Positions 1-10,251 are shown, numbered from the stretch's first letter. The stretch: DNA of 64,000 nucleotides from Ignavibacteria bacterium (GCA_016710985.1 JADJTX010000007.1:1-64000), one strand, 5' to 3'. The notes: generated by a model not told the origin, from the sequence alone. Program-made: numbers and translations.

Positions 1-1579
1 TAAAGTATGATCAGATCCTTGCAATGTCTTTAACCTGTTTCTTCGTCTTTGCTTTTAGCTTATCCCATTCGCCGCCGCCCAGCCGCGTGAGGGTCGGAGC
101 ATGACCTTCGGCTCCGGAATACTTTTTTATTAAATTAATGTTGTTGAGATTCAAAAAAAGTTTGTCGGTTCCGTGATAAGTGAGTACTACAACTTCCTGA
201 TTATTATTTCCAACCGTGATCTTTTTCAATCCCGAGTACTTCCCTATCCCGAAATCCCTGTGAACTACATAATCACCGTATTGTAATTCCTTTAATTCAG
301 TGAACGTCAAACCTTTGAATTTCAGCTTACGCTTCTTTATCTGCTTAAAGTATCTTCCGAAGATCTGATGCTCGGTGTAAATTAAGATCTTCAGATCATT
401 AAAAATGAATCCGTTGTGAATGGATTCAGGGATTACTTGAATTTATTCTTAATGCTGAATTCCGGATCACTTTTTATTTCATCCGAATCTTCTTCGGCAT
501 CTGAGTGTATTTTCTCATCCTGTTCAATAATATTCTCATCCTCAAAATCTTCTATTAATTCTTTTATCCGGCCTGCCTGATGTTCGTCCGAAGCAAGTAC
601 AAAAGCTTCATAACCATTTTTAATGTTCTCACAAAGATTCTGATATATCCCCTTCAGATTCGAATGAAAATCCGGCTGCGGTTTCGAATCAAAATTAATC
701 AACTTAAAATCAGCGGAATCAGAGTGATCATTAAAATCAGCGATCATGTTTGTGAATGAAGTCAGATATATCTTTTTAAACTTACTTAACTCTTTTCCAA
801 GCTCCTCTTTAATCTCATTGAATGTAATTTCCGGCTCATCAATAATAACGACTGCATCGTCAGGTACATAATTAATTACAATTTCATCGGGCTCATAATT
901 TATTTCCTCTTCATCTGCATTCAGATTTATTCCGATCTTTACAGAATCAACTCTCTCACAGACCTCTGCGAATTCAGATCGAATTCTCTTATTGATTCAA
1001 TAGTATCCCCGAAGAACTCAATCCTTACCGGGCTTTCAAGATTCTCCGCAAAGAAATCAATGATCCCGCCTCTTACCGAAAAATCTCCCGCTTCATCATG
1101 AAATCCTTTCTGTTGAAATTATATTTCTCAAGAGTATTCAGTAATTCATCGAAACTGTAATTCTCATCTTTCTTCAATTCGATTATCGATGCTTTGAATT
1201 TATCTTTTGAAATGATCTTATTCCCAAGCTCGGATGCATTTGCTATTACTATGAATTCATTTCCCTCAGAGAGGTCAATGAGAATTTTTGAAGTGGACTC
1301 GCTGTCGGAAAGTTTGGTAGAGTATATTGAAATGTTTTGCAATGAATCAATAAGCTCAAGATCGTCCTTTAGTTTTACGATCCGGTCATTGTCGTGTGAG
1401 ACATAAAATATTTTTTTACCTGCATTCTGATAAATGTAATCTGTAATGAACGCTGCCATCGAACCGCTTACACAGCTTAAGATCACTCTGCCGGAAGTGT
1501 CTTTCAAAAGATCCTTAAGCTGTGAGAACTTTTCGGAAGAGAATATCTTTGATCTTATATTTTGAATTGTTGCTTCCAT
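1..1579 (-). CDS. mfd: Mfd transcription-repair coupling factor, N-terminal part (cut by window edge, frameshifted)
   Basis: Mfd is the ATP-dependent translocase that removes stalled RNA polymerase and recruits UvrA. Only about the first 520 codons are present; the gene runs off the left edge. The start is ATG at 1577-1579. After position 1073 the frame shifts, and the hallmark FSVRGGIIDFF segment follows. A second shift near 435 leads into GFIFNDLKILIYTEHQIFGR and then the CarD-like RNAP-interaction domain (GDYVVHRDFGIGKY, near residue 435). A third shift near 12 is clearly a lost A: GCAAGG in place of GCAAAGG restores DIAKDLI. The three protein pieces join without loss, so I read this as one intact gene with consensus indels. 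The start codon overlaps the HPr stop by one base (TAATG), which suggests translational coupling. Confidence 0.9.
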
Positions 1580-1846
1580 TACATTTCCCCGAATCCGTCC
1601 GCAAAGAATTTTACCATTTCTTCCGAAAGTTCTTTCTCATCCGGACCATCGAATTTAAGAATTAGCGTTGAACCCTGTTCAGCCGCGAGTGTCATCACGC
1701 CGATTATGCTCTTCCCGTTGACCTCAAATCCGTCTTTCGAAATAAAAAAATCGGCTTTGTATTTCGCAGCGATCCTTACTGATTGAAGATGCCGGTCTCG
1801 TATGCATCCCGGCTTTGTTCATTATTGTTATTTCGGTTTCTATCAA
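1579..1846 (-). CDS. ptsH: HPr family phosphocarrier protein (one frameshift)
   Basis: HPr is the small histidine phosphocarrier of the sugar phosphotransferase system and of carbon-control kinases. Choosing the TTG at 1844-1846 as start puts the histidine of GMHTRPAS at position 15 and the serine of NGKSIIGVM at position 46. These are exactly the canonical His15 and Ser46 phosphorylation sites, so this start is favoured over the ATG at 1822. One surplus base near 1780 separates HTRPASSI from VRIAAKYKADFF. Without it the protein is 88 residues, normal for HPr. Both phosphosites being kept suggests HPr kinase/phosphorylase control rather than only sugar transport. No PTS transporter is in the window. 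The stop overlaps the mfd start. Confidence 0.87.
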
Positions 1847-2007
1847 TGACTATGAGTTAGTTTTAACTATGATTTTTAATGATACAAATGATTTCTATGA
1901 TAAAAATTGAAAACATCATTTAATTCTCACTTACTCTGCAAACATTATGATTGATTCAATTGATATCTGAACATGATTATTGATTCAGATTTAATTTAGA
2001 TTTGAGT

Positions 2008-2238
2008 TTACGGATTGTTTATCCTGACAGCTGTCTGAGGGATTTCAAAAGAAATATTGAATAAGTTATTTCCCAGAATCTTTGATGCATCTAATATTTC
2101 CAAACCTGCAATTTTACCGTCAGGTCCAAAGTTGCCTGTAATTTCATCGTTTAAATCTTTCGATACAGCTGTTCCTTCTTTCAAAGGACGGAGTTCGATA
2201 TACAGAGCATCTACGACGCTGTCATAATATATTTTCAT
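2008..2238 (-). CDS. DUF2283 domain protein, possible antitoxin-like partner
   Basis: This 76-residue protein opens with MKIYYDSVVDALYIEL, the typical start of the DUF2283 family, followed by the acidic GPDGKIAGLEILDASK stretch. It lies 3 bp downstream of a DUF4258 gene on the same strand, so the two are surely cotranscribed. This pairing recurs in bacteria and is often suspected to be a toxin-antitoxin module; the biochemical role of DUF2283 itself is not established. No membrane segment or signal peptide is seen. Confidence 0.85.
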   Translation of the reverse strand: MKIYYDSVVDALYIELRPLKEGTAVSKDLNDEITGNFGPDGKIAGLEILDASKILGNNLFNISFEIPQTAVRINNP

Positions 2239-2241
2239 TTT

Positions 2242-2505
2242 TTAATGATAATAAACTTTTACTGTAACTACAATGATTTGATTATTTTCTTCTACAAAAA
2301 TAACATCTAATGTTTTAAATTCATAGTATTTATTGTTAACCGGTGATGTTGACTTAAAATCAAAAAAGTGAAAGTAGAAATGGAATTTATTAAACTTAGC
2401 ATTTTCCCTAATCCCATCCCGGACAGTTTTTGTTACTTCATCTTTACCAGCTCCCCTCAATAACATCTGCATTTCAGAATGCTTGCTGAAAATAATTTCA
2501 TTCAT
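2242..2505 (-). CDS. DUF4258 domain protein, possible RelE/BrnT-like toxin
   Basis: An 87-residue protein starting IIFSKHSEMQMLLRGAGKDEV, matching the DUF4258 pattern of His plus (R/Q)M plus RG followed by a short helix, and ending in a beta strand motif (IIVVTVKVYYH). DUF4258 proteins resemble small BrnT/RelE-fold toxins, but activity is unproven. It is the first gene of a two-gene unit with the DUF2283 gene 3 bp downstream. Uncharacteristically, the central segment is rich in Phe and His (FHFYFHFFDF). Confidence 0.8.
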   Translation of the reverse strand: MNEIIFSKHSEMQMLLRGAGKDEVTKTVRDGIRENAKFNKFHFYFHFFDFKSTSPVNNKYYEFKTLDVIFVEENNQIIVVTVKVYYH

Positions 2506-2522
2506 ATCAGTTTATATTATTT

Positions 2523-3480
2523 TCAAATCTCTCGTGCAATTTTTACCGCCTGATGAAATTTTTCCTGGTAGCTCCATGGGGGTAGTGCTGTATAATATGT
2601 TGCAACTTTTATATTGCTTTCTTTTAATCTTAATAACTCTAGTGCTCTTTATTTGCATCTGAACAAAGTATCAGCCCTATGGGACTGTTTTCTCCTTCAA
2701 CTGATTCATACTTTTCCAGCCATCTTAAATATAATTCCATTTGTCCTTTATATGAAGCTTTGAACTTATCTAATTTCAAATCTATAACAACTAAACATTT
2801 TAGCTTTCTGTGATAAAACAAAAGATCTATACGATAGTCTTCATTGTCAATTGTAATTCTCTTTTGTCTCGCCATGAATGCAAAATCACTTCCCATTTCA
2901 ATTATGAATCTTTGCAGTTCGGAAATGATAGCGCTTTCAAGATCCTTCTCACTGTAAGTGTCTTTTAATCCGAGAAAGTCTAAAAATACGGATCACGGAA
3001 TACGAGATCGGGGGAAAGTTTTTGTTCATCTTTAAGTAATTTCAAATCCTTCTTGATTGTCTCTTCCGGTTTCTTTGAAATGGCCGTGCGTTCGTAAAGC
3101 ATGGGCTGATACGTTCTTGAAAAGTCTTGTACTCCATCGTTCCTGATGCATAGCTCAAGATAGAACTCCCTCTGAATAATGTCTTCGATATACATTATGG
3201 TTCTAGGTGGTCCAGCTCAATTGTCTCGCACTGCGTGAGAATCTCTTCTTTGAAAAAGTCTCCGCACTGCGTAGACAATGATTCAAATGTTTTCTCCCCA
3301 CCCTTCCCAAACGTATCAGTTAATTGAATTGCAATTTCTAACAATCTCTTCCCCGTATTCCGCTCGTTTTCTTGCAAGATTTCTTTTGGATTGTATTACC
3401 AATCTCCCAGTAAAGAATGAGAGTTCGCATTAACAGTTATTGAAACCCTATGACGGCTTTCTTTATTAGAGACGAAATTG
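2523..3480 (-). pseudogene. YhcG/DUF1016-type PD-(D/E)XK nuclease, broken by several frameshifts
   Basis: Pieces in different frames together cover a DUF1016 (YhcG-like) protein: an N-terminal YWEIGNTIQ and EILQENERNTGKRLL segment, MYIEDIIQREFYLELC, LYERTAISKKPEETIK, DLVFRDPYF then LDFLGLKDTYSEKDLES, FMARQKRITIDNEDYRIDLL with the nuclease core IDLLFYHR...DLKL, and a C-terminal ELLRLKESNIKVATYYTALPPW ending at the TGA at 2523-2525. At least five single-base shifts are needed (near 2640, 2983, 3197, 3385 and 3415). The one at 2983 is T5 where T6 restores the frame. The shift density is the highest in the window, so true decay is possible. The start is unresolved. Family members are associated with restriction or anti-mobile-element defence. 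Confidence 0.75.
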
Positions 3481-3639
3481 AATCAAATATGATTTAACCG
3501 GTTTACTTGATTGCTGTTTTTTACTTTTACGATTTCTTTTTCATATCTACGTTTTCGATTTTAATGATTCACTTGTTAACTATGTTAAAATAATTTTAAG
3601 TTTGAAATCTATACAATATAGAGACAATTCCATAATTGA

Positions 3640-4190
3640 TTAATCTGTTTCTATCCACTTTCCATTAGAATATGCACTCGTAATATAATACTCACCTCCA
3701 TAACTTGGAAAAGTAAGATCAAAACTTCCATCATTTCTTTTGAAATATTTAAATGGTTCATCAAACCAACCCATTGAAGAATTCGGTATGGATTCTAAAA
3801 ATTCGGGAATGAGTTCAGATAGATCTTCCGGAAATTTATTATTAGAGTGCTCATAATCATGTAGAGCTTTAATAATTACTGTTGCCTTTTCTTTTGATAA
3901 ATCTGCCTGATATTTCGTAATACCCGAACCACTAAATACTGTTATTATACATGCTAAAGATAATGTCCTGATATAACTACTAATACTAAATTTACAATGG
4001 GTGGAAATCTCAATTGATGCCCATACCATAAAAAAATAATTCCGATAACTATAAATAGAAGTAGAAGTATTGTAACCGAATTAACATAAAACGAAAAGCA
4101 ATACTTTAGATTAATTATGTTTAAAACAACTAAAGCTATCACAAAAAATATTAGATTATTCTTAATATTTAATGTTGCTTTCCTTTTTGT
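3640..4190 (-). CDS. Membrane protein with pilin-like periplasmic domain (frameshifted)
   Basis: Two overlapping frames give one protein. The upstream part holds two hydrophobic segments (NLIFFVIALVVLNII and VTILLLLFIVIGIIFLWYG). The downstream part, after a shift near 3955-3965, has a third hydrophobic run followed by KATVIIKALHDYEHSNNKFP and EDLSELIPEFLESIPNS. That last pattern (helix, Tyr, FP, L-x-x-L-x-P-x-[YF]-L-x-x-IP) is like the globular part of GspG/type II pseudopilins. I therefore expect a membrane-anchored, envelope-facing domain of about 100 residues. There is no prepilin peptidase site. The function is unknown. The start is uncertain because no ATG is in frame. Confidence 0.6.
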
Positions 4191-4256
4191 AATTTCAGAA
4201 GCTTTACTATTTTTTTAACAGTAGAAAAATCAGCGTCATCAGCGTTCCGTAAAAGT

Positions 4257-5248
4257 CTAAAAGCTTCTCCCCATCAGCATCCCCGAAAACCACTTCAGTC
4301 TTTCTTTGCTCTCGCCTTCGGATAATGTATTCAGATATTTATCAGCAAGCTTTGTATAATGTTCAATCTCCTTTTGAGCCGAATCTATTATCCCGTATTT
4401 AATGTAAATATTTTTTATCTCGGCGATTCTGTCAATGTCATCCGCTTTCAATCCGTCCTTATTTACAATGTTCATAATTTTTGATCTGTCCTTTTCATCA
4501 GTCACAGATTCCATCGCTTTCAATAACAAATAAGTCTTCTTTCCTTCGACAAGATCTCCCCCGATCTTTTTCCCGAATTCAGTTTCATCAGCAGTGATGT
4601 CAAGCAGATCATCCTGTATCTGAAATGCAAGCCCGATGTTCGCTGCATAGTTTCTTATATTCTCGACCTGTTCAGTATTTCCGTTTCCAATCAATGCTCC
4701 GACTATTGCTGAAGTCTCAAGCATCTTCGCTGTCTTCTTTCTTATCATCATAATGTACTCATCCAATGAAACGTCTTTCCTTTCTTCAAACTCTTTATCA
4801 AAACTTTGTCCTTCACAAACTTCTATGATTCCTTCAGTAAATGCTTTTAAAATTTCAGAGTCTTGTCTGAATTTGTTTTCAATAAATAAGAATAAGCCAG
4901 TCCGATCAGATGATCACCTGTAAGTATTGCAACGTTCTCATTCCACTTCTTATGAACAGTCTGACTCCCTCGTCTTGTGTCTGCATTATCCATTATGTCA
5001 TCATGCACCAGTGTAAAGTTGTGCAGCATTTCCATTGCAACAGCAGCATTCAGCGCATCTTCCGGTTTGCCTCCGTATGCTTCGCATGAAAAAATTACCA
5101 TCATTGGTCTTATCCTTTTACCTCCGCCGGTTAAAACATATCTCAGAGGTTCATATAATGACTCCGGTTTTTGCTTTTCAATCGAGTGTGATAAGATCTC
5201 ATCAACTCTTTTTTTATAATGTAAATAATTATCGTAATGATTGGTCAT
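4257..5248 (-). CDS. Trans-polyprenyl diphosphate synthase (one frameshift)
   Basis: This enzyme condenses isopentenyl diphosphate with allylic diphosphates to make C15-C20 or longer isoprenoid chains. The N-terminal piece (ATG at 5246-5248) has GGGKRIRP at residues 41-48 and the first aspartate-rich motif DDIMD at 83-87. After a shift near 4855-4865 the second piece supplies ILKAFTEGIIEVCEGQ, the FQIQDDLLD second aspartate-rich motif and GKKTYLL. Total length is about 330 residues, normal for the family. The bulky or small residues before DDIMD (FTLVH) do not let me choose between FPP, GGPP and longer-chain products. ispD of the same isoprenoid supply pathway is at 60 kb. Confidence 0.88.
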
Positions 5249-5479
5249 AATTTTTAATATTTTTTTGGAAGTTTTGGTGAAACTATCAATCCTAATTTCT
5301 GTTAGCAGTATACAATCCGATCAGTTAAATATTTCCTAATTTATTTAATCGGGTCATTTAAATAATCAATGCAATCAACGTTATCAATTGTAATCAGCGG
5401 TCAATTTTTGAGACTTCTTTCTGTTCGGTCTAATGTATAAATTTCACACTCAATATATAAAATTAAAGATTTTAGTTAT

Positions 5480-7147
5480 ATGAAATTACAAAACAAACCT
5501 GCAGGGTTTTTACTTTTAATTACTGCATTTATTATCAGCTTTAGCTTTCTGAGTTTCAAACCCTCCGATCTGAATAAAGAAAAATTCAATTCATATTTAA
5601 TAAAAGCATTTGAAAACAAATTTGGTGAAGGTGACCTTCCTGACTGGGGTGTAATGGATCCTGATAAAGACGGCTATGAAGGAACACGCACAAAAGCGTT
5701 TTATGAATATATTAACACACTTGATTTTATCCCGGAAAGGAAAGAAGTAATAGTCGCAGTCATTGATTCCGGTTTTGATATAGAACATCCGGATCTAAAA
5801 GACAATATATGGATCAATGAAATAGAAATGAACGGAGCAGCAGGTGTGGACGATGACAATAATGGATACGTTGATGACTTTCACGGATGGAATTTTTTGG
5901 GTAACGCAAAATATTTATCACTTGAAGTTACAAGAGAGTATAAAAGATTAAAGAAAGCCGGCACTCCGAAAACAGATCCTTATTATCAGAAGGTTATGGA
6001 AGAATATGATTCAAAGAAAGATGAAACTATTTCAACAAGCGACGGCGTATCTGAAACCCTGGCTGAATTAATTGAAGCAGAGGCGATTCTTAAGCAAAAA
6101 GGCGTTACCACTGATCCGGAAAAGCTTCAGGGTATTTCAATGAGCCTTCCTGAAGGAAAGGTAAGTGATGCGGCTTCCATAATACTCGGTGTCTATTTAC
6201 TTTTCGGAATGGATAAAAATGATCTGACCGAACTTAACGAAGAGTATAAAAACAAAGTAAAATATTATTTTGATACTACTGATACTTATGAGCTAATCGG
6301 TGACAATCCGGAAGTTATGCTTGAAACGAATTACGGCAAGAATGATGTCTCGGATAAGGTTGAAATTCACGGTTCACACGTTGCCGGTATCATTGCATCT
6401 AAGAAGACCGGGCAGGCGCCTTTTGCAAAGCTGATGCTGCTTCGTGCTGTTCCGAATGAAGGGGATGAAAGAGACAAAGATATTGGAAACGCCATCCGAT
6501 ATGCAGTGGATAACGGCGCTAGCATAATCAATATGTCAGCGGGAAAATATTTTTCTCCTGATCCGGAATTCGTTGTAGATGCTATAAAGTATGCGGAAGA
6601 AAAGGGTGTGTTGTTTGTCATCTCCGCCGGTAATGAAGGCGATAATGTTACGGACATTGTAAACTATCCGAGGAAATATCTTGAGGAAAACGGTGAAAAG
6701 AAATATTTCTCTAATATGATAGTTGTAGGCGCTAACTCCTGGATGAAGAAATGGTCACAGAAACAAGATCCTGAAAATAAAAATTTTAAATATGATCTTG
6801 CAGCTCCTTTCAGTAATTATTCAAAAGAGGTTGTAGATATATTTGCTCCGGGTGTTCAGATTAATTCTACTGTTCCAAATAACAAATACAAAAAAGTTGA
6901 CGGAACAAGCATGGCAGCACCTGAAGTATCGGGCATTGCAGCAATATTGAAATCTTACTTTCCAAATCTTACAGCACAGCAATTGAAAGAAGTGATCATT
7001 TCATCAGCAAGACAATATCCCGGACTGACTGTAAAAGTTAAAGATAAACCAAAAGAATTGTTTTCCAACATGTCAAAGTCAGGCGGTGTCATTGATATGA
7101 TGAATGCTTATAAAAGAGCAGGTGAGATTAATGGCCTGCAGAATTAG
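5480..7147 (+). CDS. Secreted S8 subtilisin-like serine peptidase
   Basis: A 555-residue subtilase. The N-terminal hydrophobic segment (residues 9-27) is a signal peptide or anchor. The triad is visible: Asp96 in VIDSGFDIEHPDL, His297 in HGSHVAGIIAS and Ser477 in DGTSMAAPEVSG, plus the oxyanion Asn in ISAGNEGD. The 200-residue distance between the Asp and His motifs, where about 40 is usual, marks a large insertion rich in charged residues. Such insertions occur in Bacteroidota-type subtilases. There is no T9SS or dockerin tail. The gene ends directly against a heptamer repeat array, facing the convergent amidohydrolase gene. Confidence 0.93.
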   Translation: MKLQNKPAGFLLLITAFIISFSFLSFKPSDLNKEKFNSYLIKAFENKFGEGDLPDWGVMDPDKDGYEGTRTKAFYEYINTLDFIPERKEVIVAVIDSGFDIEHPDLKDNIWINEIEMNGAAGVDDDNNGYVDDFHGWNFLGNAKYLSLEVTREYKRLKKAGTPKTDPYYQKVMEEYDSKKDETISTSDGVSETLAELIEAEAILKQKGVTTDPEKLQGISMSLPEGKVSDAASIILGVYLLFGMDKNDLTELNEEYKNKVKYYFDTTDTYELIGDNPEVMLETNYGKNDVSDKVEIHGSHVAGIIASKKTGQAPFAKLMLLRAVPNEGDERDKDIGNAIRYAVDNGASIINMSAGKYFSPDPEFVVDAIKYAEEKGVLFVISAGNEGDNVTDIVNYPRKYLEENGEKKYFSNMIVVGANSWMKKWSQKQDPENKNFKYDLAAPFSNYSKEVVDIFAPGVQINSTVPNNKYKKVDGTSMAAPEVSGIAAILKSYFPNLTAQQLKEVIISSARQYPGLTVKVKDKPKELFSNMSKSGGVIDMMNAYKRAGEINGLQN

Positions 7148-7354
7148 TAGTTGGTTTTGAGTATTGAGTAGTGGGTAGTGGGTAGTGGGTAGTAGTGAGT
7201 AGTGAGTAGTGAGTATTAGTAATTGTAATCGTAACTCGTGATTCGTAACTCAATACTCAATACTCAATACTCAATACTCAATACTCAATACTCAATACTC
7301 AATACCCAATACCCAATACTCAATACCCAATACCCATTACTCACTACTCAATAC
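7148..7354. repeat. Inverted heptamer array (GAGTATT / AATACTC words) between convergent genes
   Basis: The left arm consists of 7-nt words such as GAGTATT, GAGTAGT and GGGTAGT. The right arm (7251-7354) has the complementary words AATACTC, AATACCC and ACTACTC in about 14 copies. The arms could fold into one long imperfect hairpin. The left arm starts directly after the subtilase TAG. The right arm runs into the amidohydrolase gene, where it encodes the last residues VLSSE and the TAA stop (7337-7339). The array is thus shared by the 3' ends of two convergent genes. Confidence 0.9.
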
Positions 7355-8905
7355 AATTCCTCCGAAATACGTCTCTAAAACTTTCGCATCTTTAATTTCA
7401 TCACCTGTCATTTCAAAAAGATCATCTTCCATTATGACCAAATCAGCAACCTTCCCGACTTCAAGACTTCCTCGTTCCTTTTCGTCGTAAGTTGCAAAAG
7501 CATTGTTGATTGTATATGCTTCAAGGCAATCAACTAATGAAATACTATTTTCAGTAACGAAACCATTTTCAAAACCATTTGCTTTTCTTGTCATAGCATA
7601 ATAAATAGTTTCAAACGGACTTTCACCGACAACGGGAAAGTCAGTGCCAAAGCATACTTCAGCTCCTATATCAAAAAGTTTTTTATAGTTATGTTCAATT
7701 TTGTAATCTTCAAGAATTTCCATTGCTGTCTTTGCATCACTGAATAAATGAGTCGGTTGTACTGATGCAATTATATTCAATTCTTTAAACCTGTGGAGAT
7801 CATTCTCCCGGATGTGCTGTGCATGCTCGATACGGAATCTTCTGTCTCTCTTTCCAAATTTTCTGATTAATTCTTCATTCAGATCAAGCAGCTCTGTAAC
7901 TGCCTTATCACCAATTGCATGAACGGACATCTGATATCCCGCTTCATCAATTTCGAAAGATAATTTCTCAAACTCACCGGTGTTTACAAATTCTGTTTTT
8001 ATTCCGTTATGATCTGCATTTTTATAATTCGAATGCATCAGCGCAGTCCTGCTCGAAAGGGAGCCATCATAGAATGCCTTCAGAGAATTAAACTTTATCA
8101 GATCAGATATTCCGGAAAATTCTTCCTGATATTTTTTCAGGTTGTAAAACTCAGTGAACGGCAGTCGTGAGTCAACTCTCAGCAGTAATTTATTTTCTTC
8201 AATGAGCTTTTATAAATCTCCAGATCCTCTCCCAGAGTAATGTCTGATATCGCAGTGATTCCAAGCGAATGAAGTTTTGCATTTGTTTAACTACAACTTC
8301 TGTTCTCTCTGTTAATGATGCAACGGGAATCTTATCCATTACAAAATACATCGCTCTTTCTTTCAACTCGCCTGTAATAATATTGTTGTTATCCCTGACT
8401 ATTTCTTCGGATGTAAAATCGTCCGCTTTATTCAGTATCCCGGATAATTCCAGCGCTTTTGAATTTGCAAATGCCGAGTGCATATCAAATTTTGAAATGA
8501 TAATCGGGACATCCGCATTAATTTCATCAAGGAAAGCTTTATTTAAATTTATAACTTCCTGAAAATTAGAATCTGAAAAATATCCGCCGTAGATCCACTT
8601 GTTTCCTTTCTGCTTTTTAAATTCTTTTATCGTGTTAATGAAGTCATTTTTTATTTGTGCATTTCTGAGATTGAGCTGTGAGTTTACATATGCTCCTTTT
8701 ATGAAATGACAATGACCGTCTGTAAATGCAGGAAGAACAAGTCTTTTCTTAAGGTCGACAACTTCGTGATATTCTCTCTGTGCATACTTTGTTTCGCGGG
8801 TATTTCCGGTAAAGATTATTTTTCCGGGTGAGAATCAAATCCTATGGCATCGGCAAATGAATTATTTCCAAGCCAGACTTTTGCATTTCTAAATAAGGTT
8901 TTCAT
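7337..8905 (-). CDS. YtcJ-type amidohydrolase, family 3 (three frameshifts)
   Basis: A metal-dependent hydrolase of the amidohydrolase superfamily, about 520 residues, start ATG at 8903-8905. In order the pieces show RNAKVWLG, the metal-binding TDGHCHF motif (HxH), ALELSG, SDITLGEDLEIY, FYDGSLSSRTALM, VHAIGD, IEHAQH and GTDFPV, followed by the C-terminal GSLEVGKVADLVI strand typical of the composite beta domain. Shifts lie near 8212 (AAAA, AAAAA expected), 8279 (AAA, AAAA expected) and 8822. Each joined piece continues the family alignment without loss, so the gene is probably intact. The substrate is unknown; YtcJ relatives are exoenzymes or N-acyl hydrolases. The last residues are encoded by the heptamer array. 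Confidence 0.86.
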
Positions 8906-9006
8906 TATTAGTTAATAGTAAATTGTCAATTTTAAAGAAGCAAGTTTAAACAAACATTGTTACTTTTGAATAAAGTATTTCTTTAATTTTAAACTTAAAA
9001 TGAAAA

Positions 9007-9373
9007 ATGAAAAATGCAATAAGCTGGTTCGCAATACCGGCACTTGATTTCAAAAGAGCAGTAAAATTTTACAATGATATTTTTGATTTTGAATTAAATG
9101 TCATAAAAATGGGAGGACAGGACATTGCATTTTTTCCCATCGAAGAGCGAGGTATCGGAGGCCACATTTCAACAGGAGAAACATTTAAACCTTCAGAGCA
9201 GGTCCGATATTATATCTGAACGGAGGGGATGATCTTCAGACTGTTTTGGACAGAGTAGAATCTTCGGGCGGAAAATTCAAAAGTCCGAAAACACAGATAG
9301 CTCCCGGGATGGGTTACAATGGTGTTTTCTTGTCACAGAAGGAAACAGGGTTGCATTGTATTCGCAGAAATAA
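9007..9373 (+). CDS. VOC (glyoxalase/bleomycin-resistance) family protein (two frameshifts)
   Basis: A single VOC module of about 122 residues beginning AISWFAIPALDFKRAVKFYN, the usual metal-site strand and helix of the family. After GGHIS the frame shifts near 9210 and continues GPILYLNGGDDLQTVLDRV and FKSPKTQIAPGMGYNGVF. A second shift near 9333 gives VTEGNRVALYSQK and a TAA at 9371-9373, the standard VOC C-terminus. The length is then normal. The reaction cannot be told from the sequence; members include glyoxalases, dioxygenases and resistance proteins. The start at 9007 is preferred over the ATG at 9000, which is in a different frame. Confidence 0.83.
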
Positions 9374-9728
9374 TTTGAGTTCACCCGGGATGAATAACCA
9401 TTGAAGCCTTCCCTGTTAGGCACCTGGACAATATTCTAAAATCAGTTTGAAAAAAAATTTTCCTGATCAGTCAATAGCCTGCTGTTAACTCAATGAAGAA
9501 AAATCCAGATCTCGTCAGGCTTTCACGTCAAAGATTGAGTTTAGGAAAAACCTGACCGGATTCATAAACGAACCTTAAAGAAACTGAACTCATATTCATC
9601 TTAGGCGAAATTGAATTCATACGGTTAATTTTTCTGCCATAATTTTTGAATTTAAAATGAAACATCATGAAGTTATTTTATAAATGTAAAAAGTTCTTTT
9701 CCTCACTAATATAAAATCTAATACTGCC
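9374..9728. other. Intergenic stretch without recognised genes
   Basis: About 355 bases of mixed sequence between the VOC gene and the small secreted protein. I see no ORF, strong hairpin or word array. The last 80 bases are AT-rich and probably hold the promoter of the downstream gene. Confidence 0.5.
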
Positions 9729-10130
9729 ATGAAAAAGCTAATGTTTTTTTTATCCGCAGTTGGTCTATCGGTTATTCTCTCAGCCGGCATTTCATTTTCA
9801 CAAGACAATCAAAACAAGTATTCCAAAGAAAATTTCAATATAGAAGGCGTATTTGTCTGCGACTGGAACGGCAATTATTATGTCCGTCAGATTGGAAATG
9901 AAATCCTCTGGTACGGTGAAGAATCCAGTTTGGATCCAACATGGTCAAATGTTGCACACGGAACAATAAACGGGAATGTAATAAACCTTATCTGGGCTGA
10001 CGTTCCGAAAGGTTCAATAATGCAGCACGGTAAACTCACAATTAATATTATATCAAATGATAACTTTGTTCTGACTTCACAGGAAGGTGATAATTTCGGG
10101 AGCTCGAACTGGAACAGAAAGACAAATTAA
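9729..10130 (+). CDS. Small secreted protein of unknown function
   Basis: A 133-residue protein with a clear signal peptide (MKKLMFFLSAVGLSVILSAG then ISFSQ). The mature part carries GVFVCDWNGNYYVRQIGNEI, WYGEE, NVAHGTI, LIWADVPKG and a final FGSSNWNR. This set of Trp/Gly motifs recurs in short secreted bacterial proteins of uncharacterised families and suggests a compact beta barrel. I do not assign a function. It has its own upstream gap and faces the convergent dockerin-tailed protein. Confidence 0.8.
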   Translation: MKKLMFFLSAVGLSVILSAGISFSQDNQNKYSKENFNIEGVFVCDWNGNYYVRQIGNEILWYGEESSLDPTWSNVAHGTINGNVINLIWADVPKGSIMQHGKLTINIISNDNFVLTSQEGDNFGSSNWNRKTN

Positions 10131-10192
10131 TCATGATCAAATCTTCTGTTAAAAAAAATTCTTGTTATCCTTAGAAATTAATATATTGTGGT

Positions 10193-10234
10193 AAAATAAA
10201 AAGAGGCATAAACAATAAAACAATTTATGCCTCT
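10193..10234 (-). terminator. Rho-independent terminator for the 10252-12195 gene
   Basis: An 11-bp perfect stem AGAGGCATAAA (10202-10212) pairs with TTTATGCCTCT (10224-10234). An A-rich run on its left gives U-rich RNA downstream on the minus strand. It sits just past the stop at 10252. Confidence 0.8.
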
Positions 10235-10251
10235 GTGCCCAATAGTATTTA

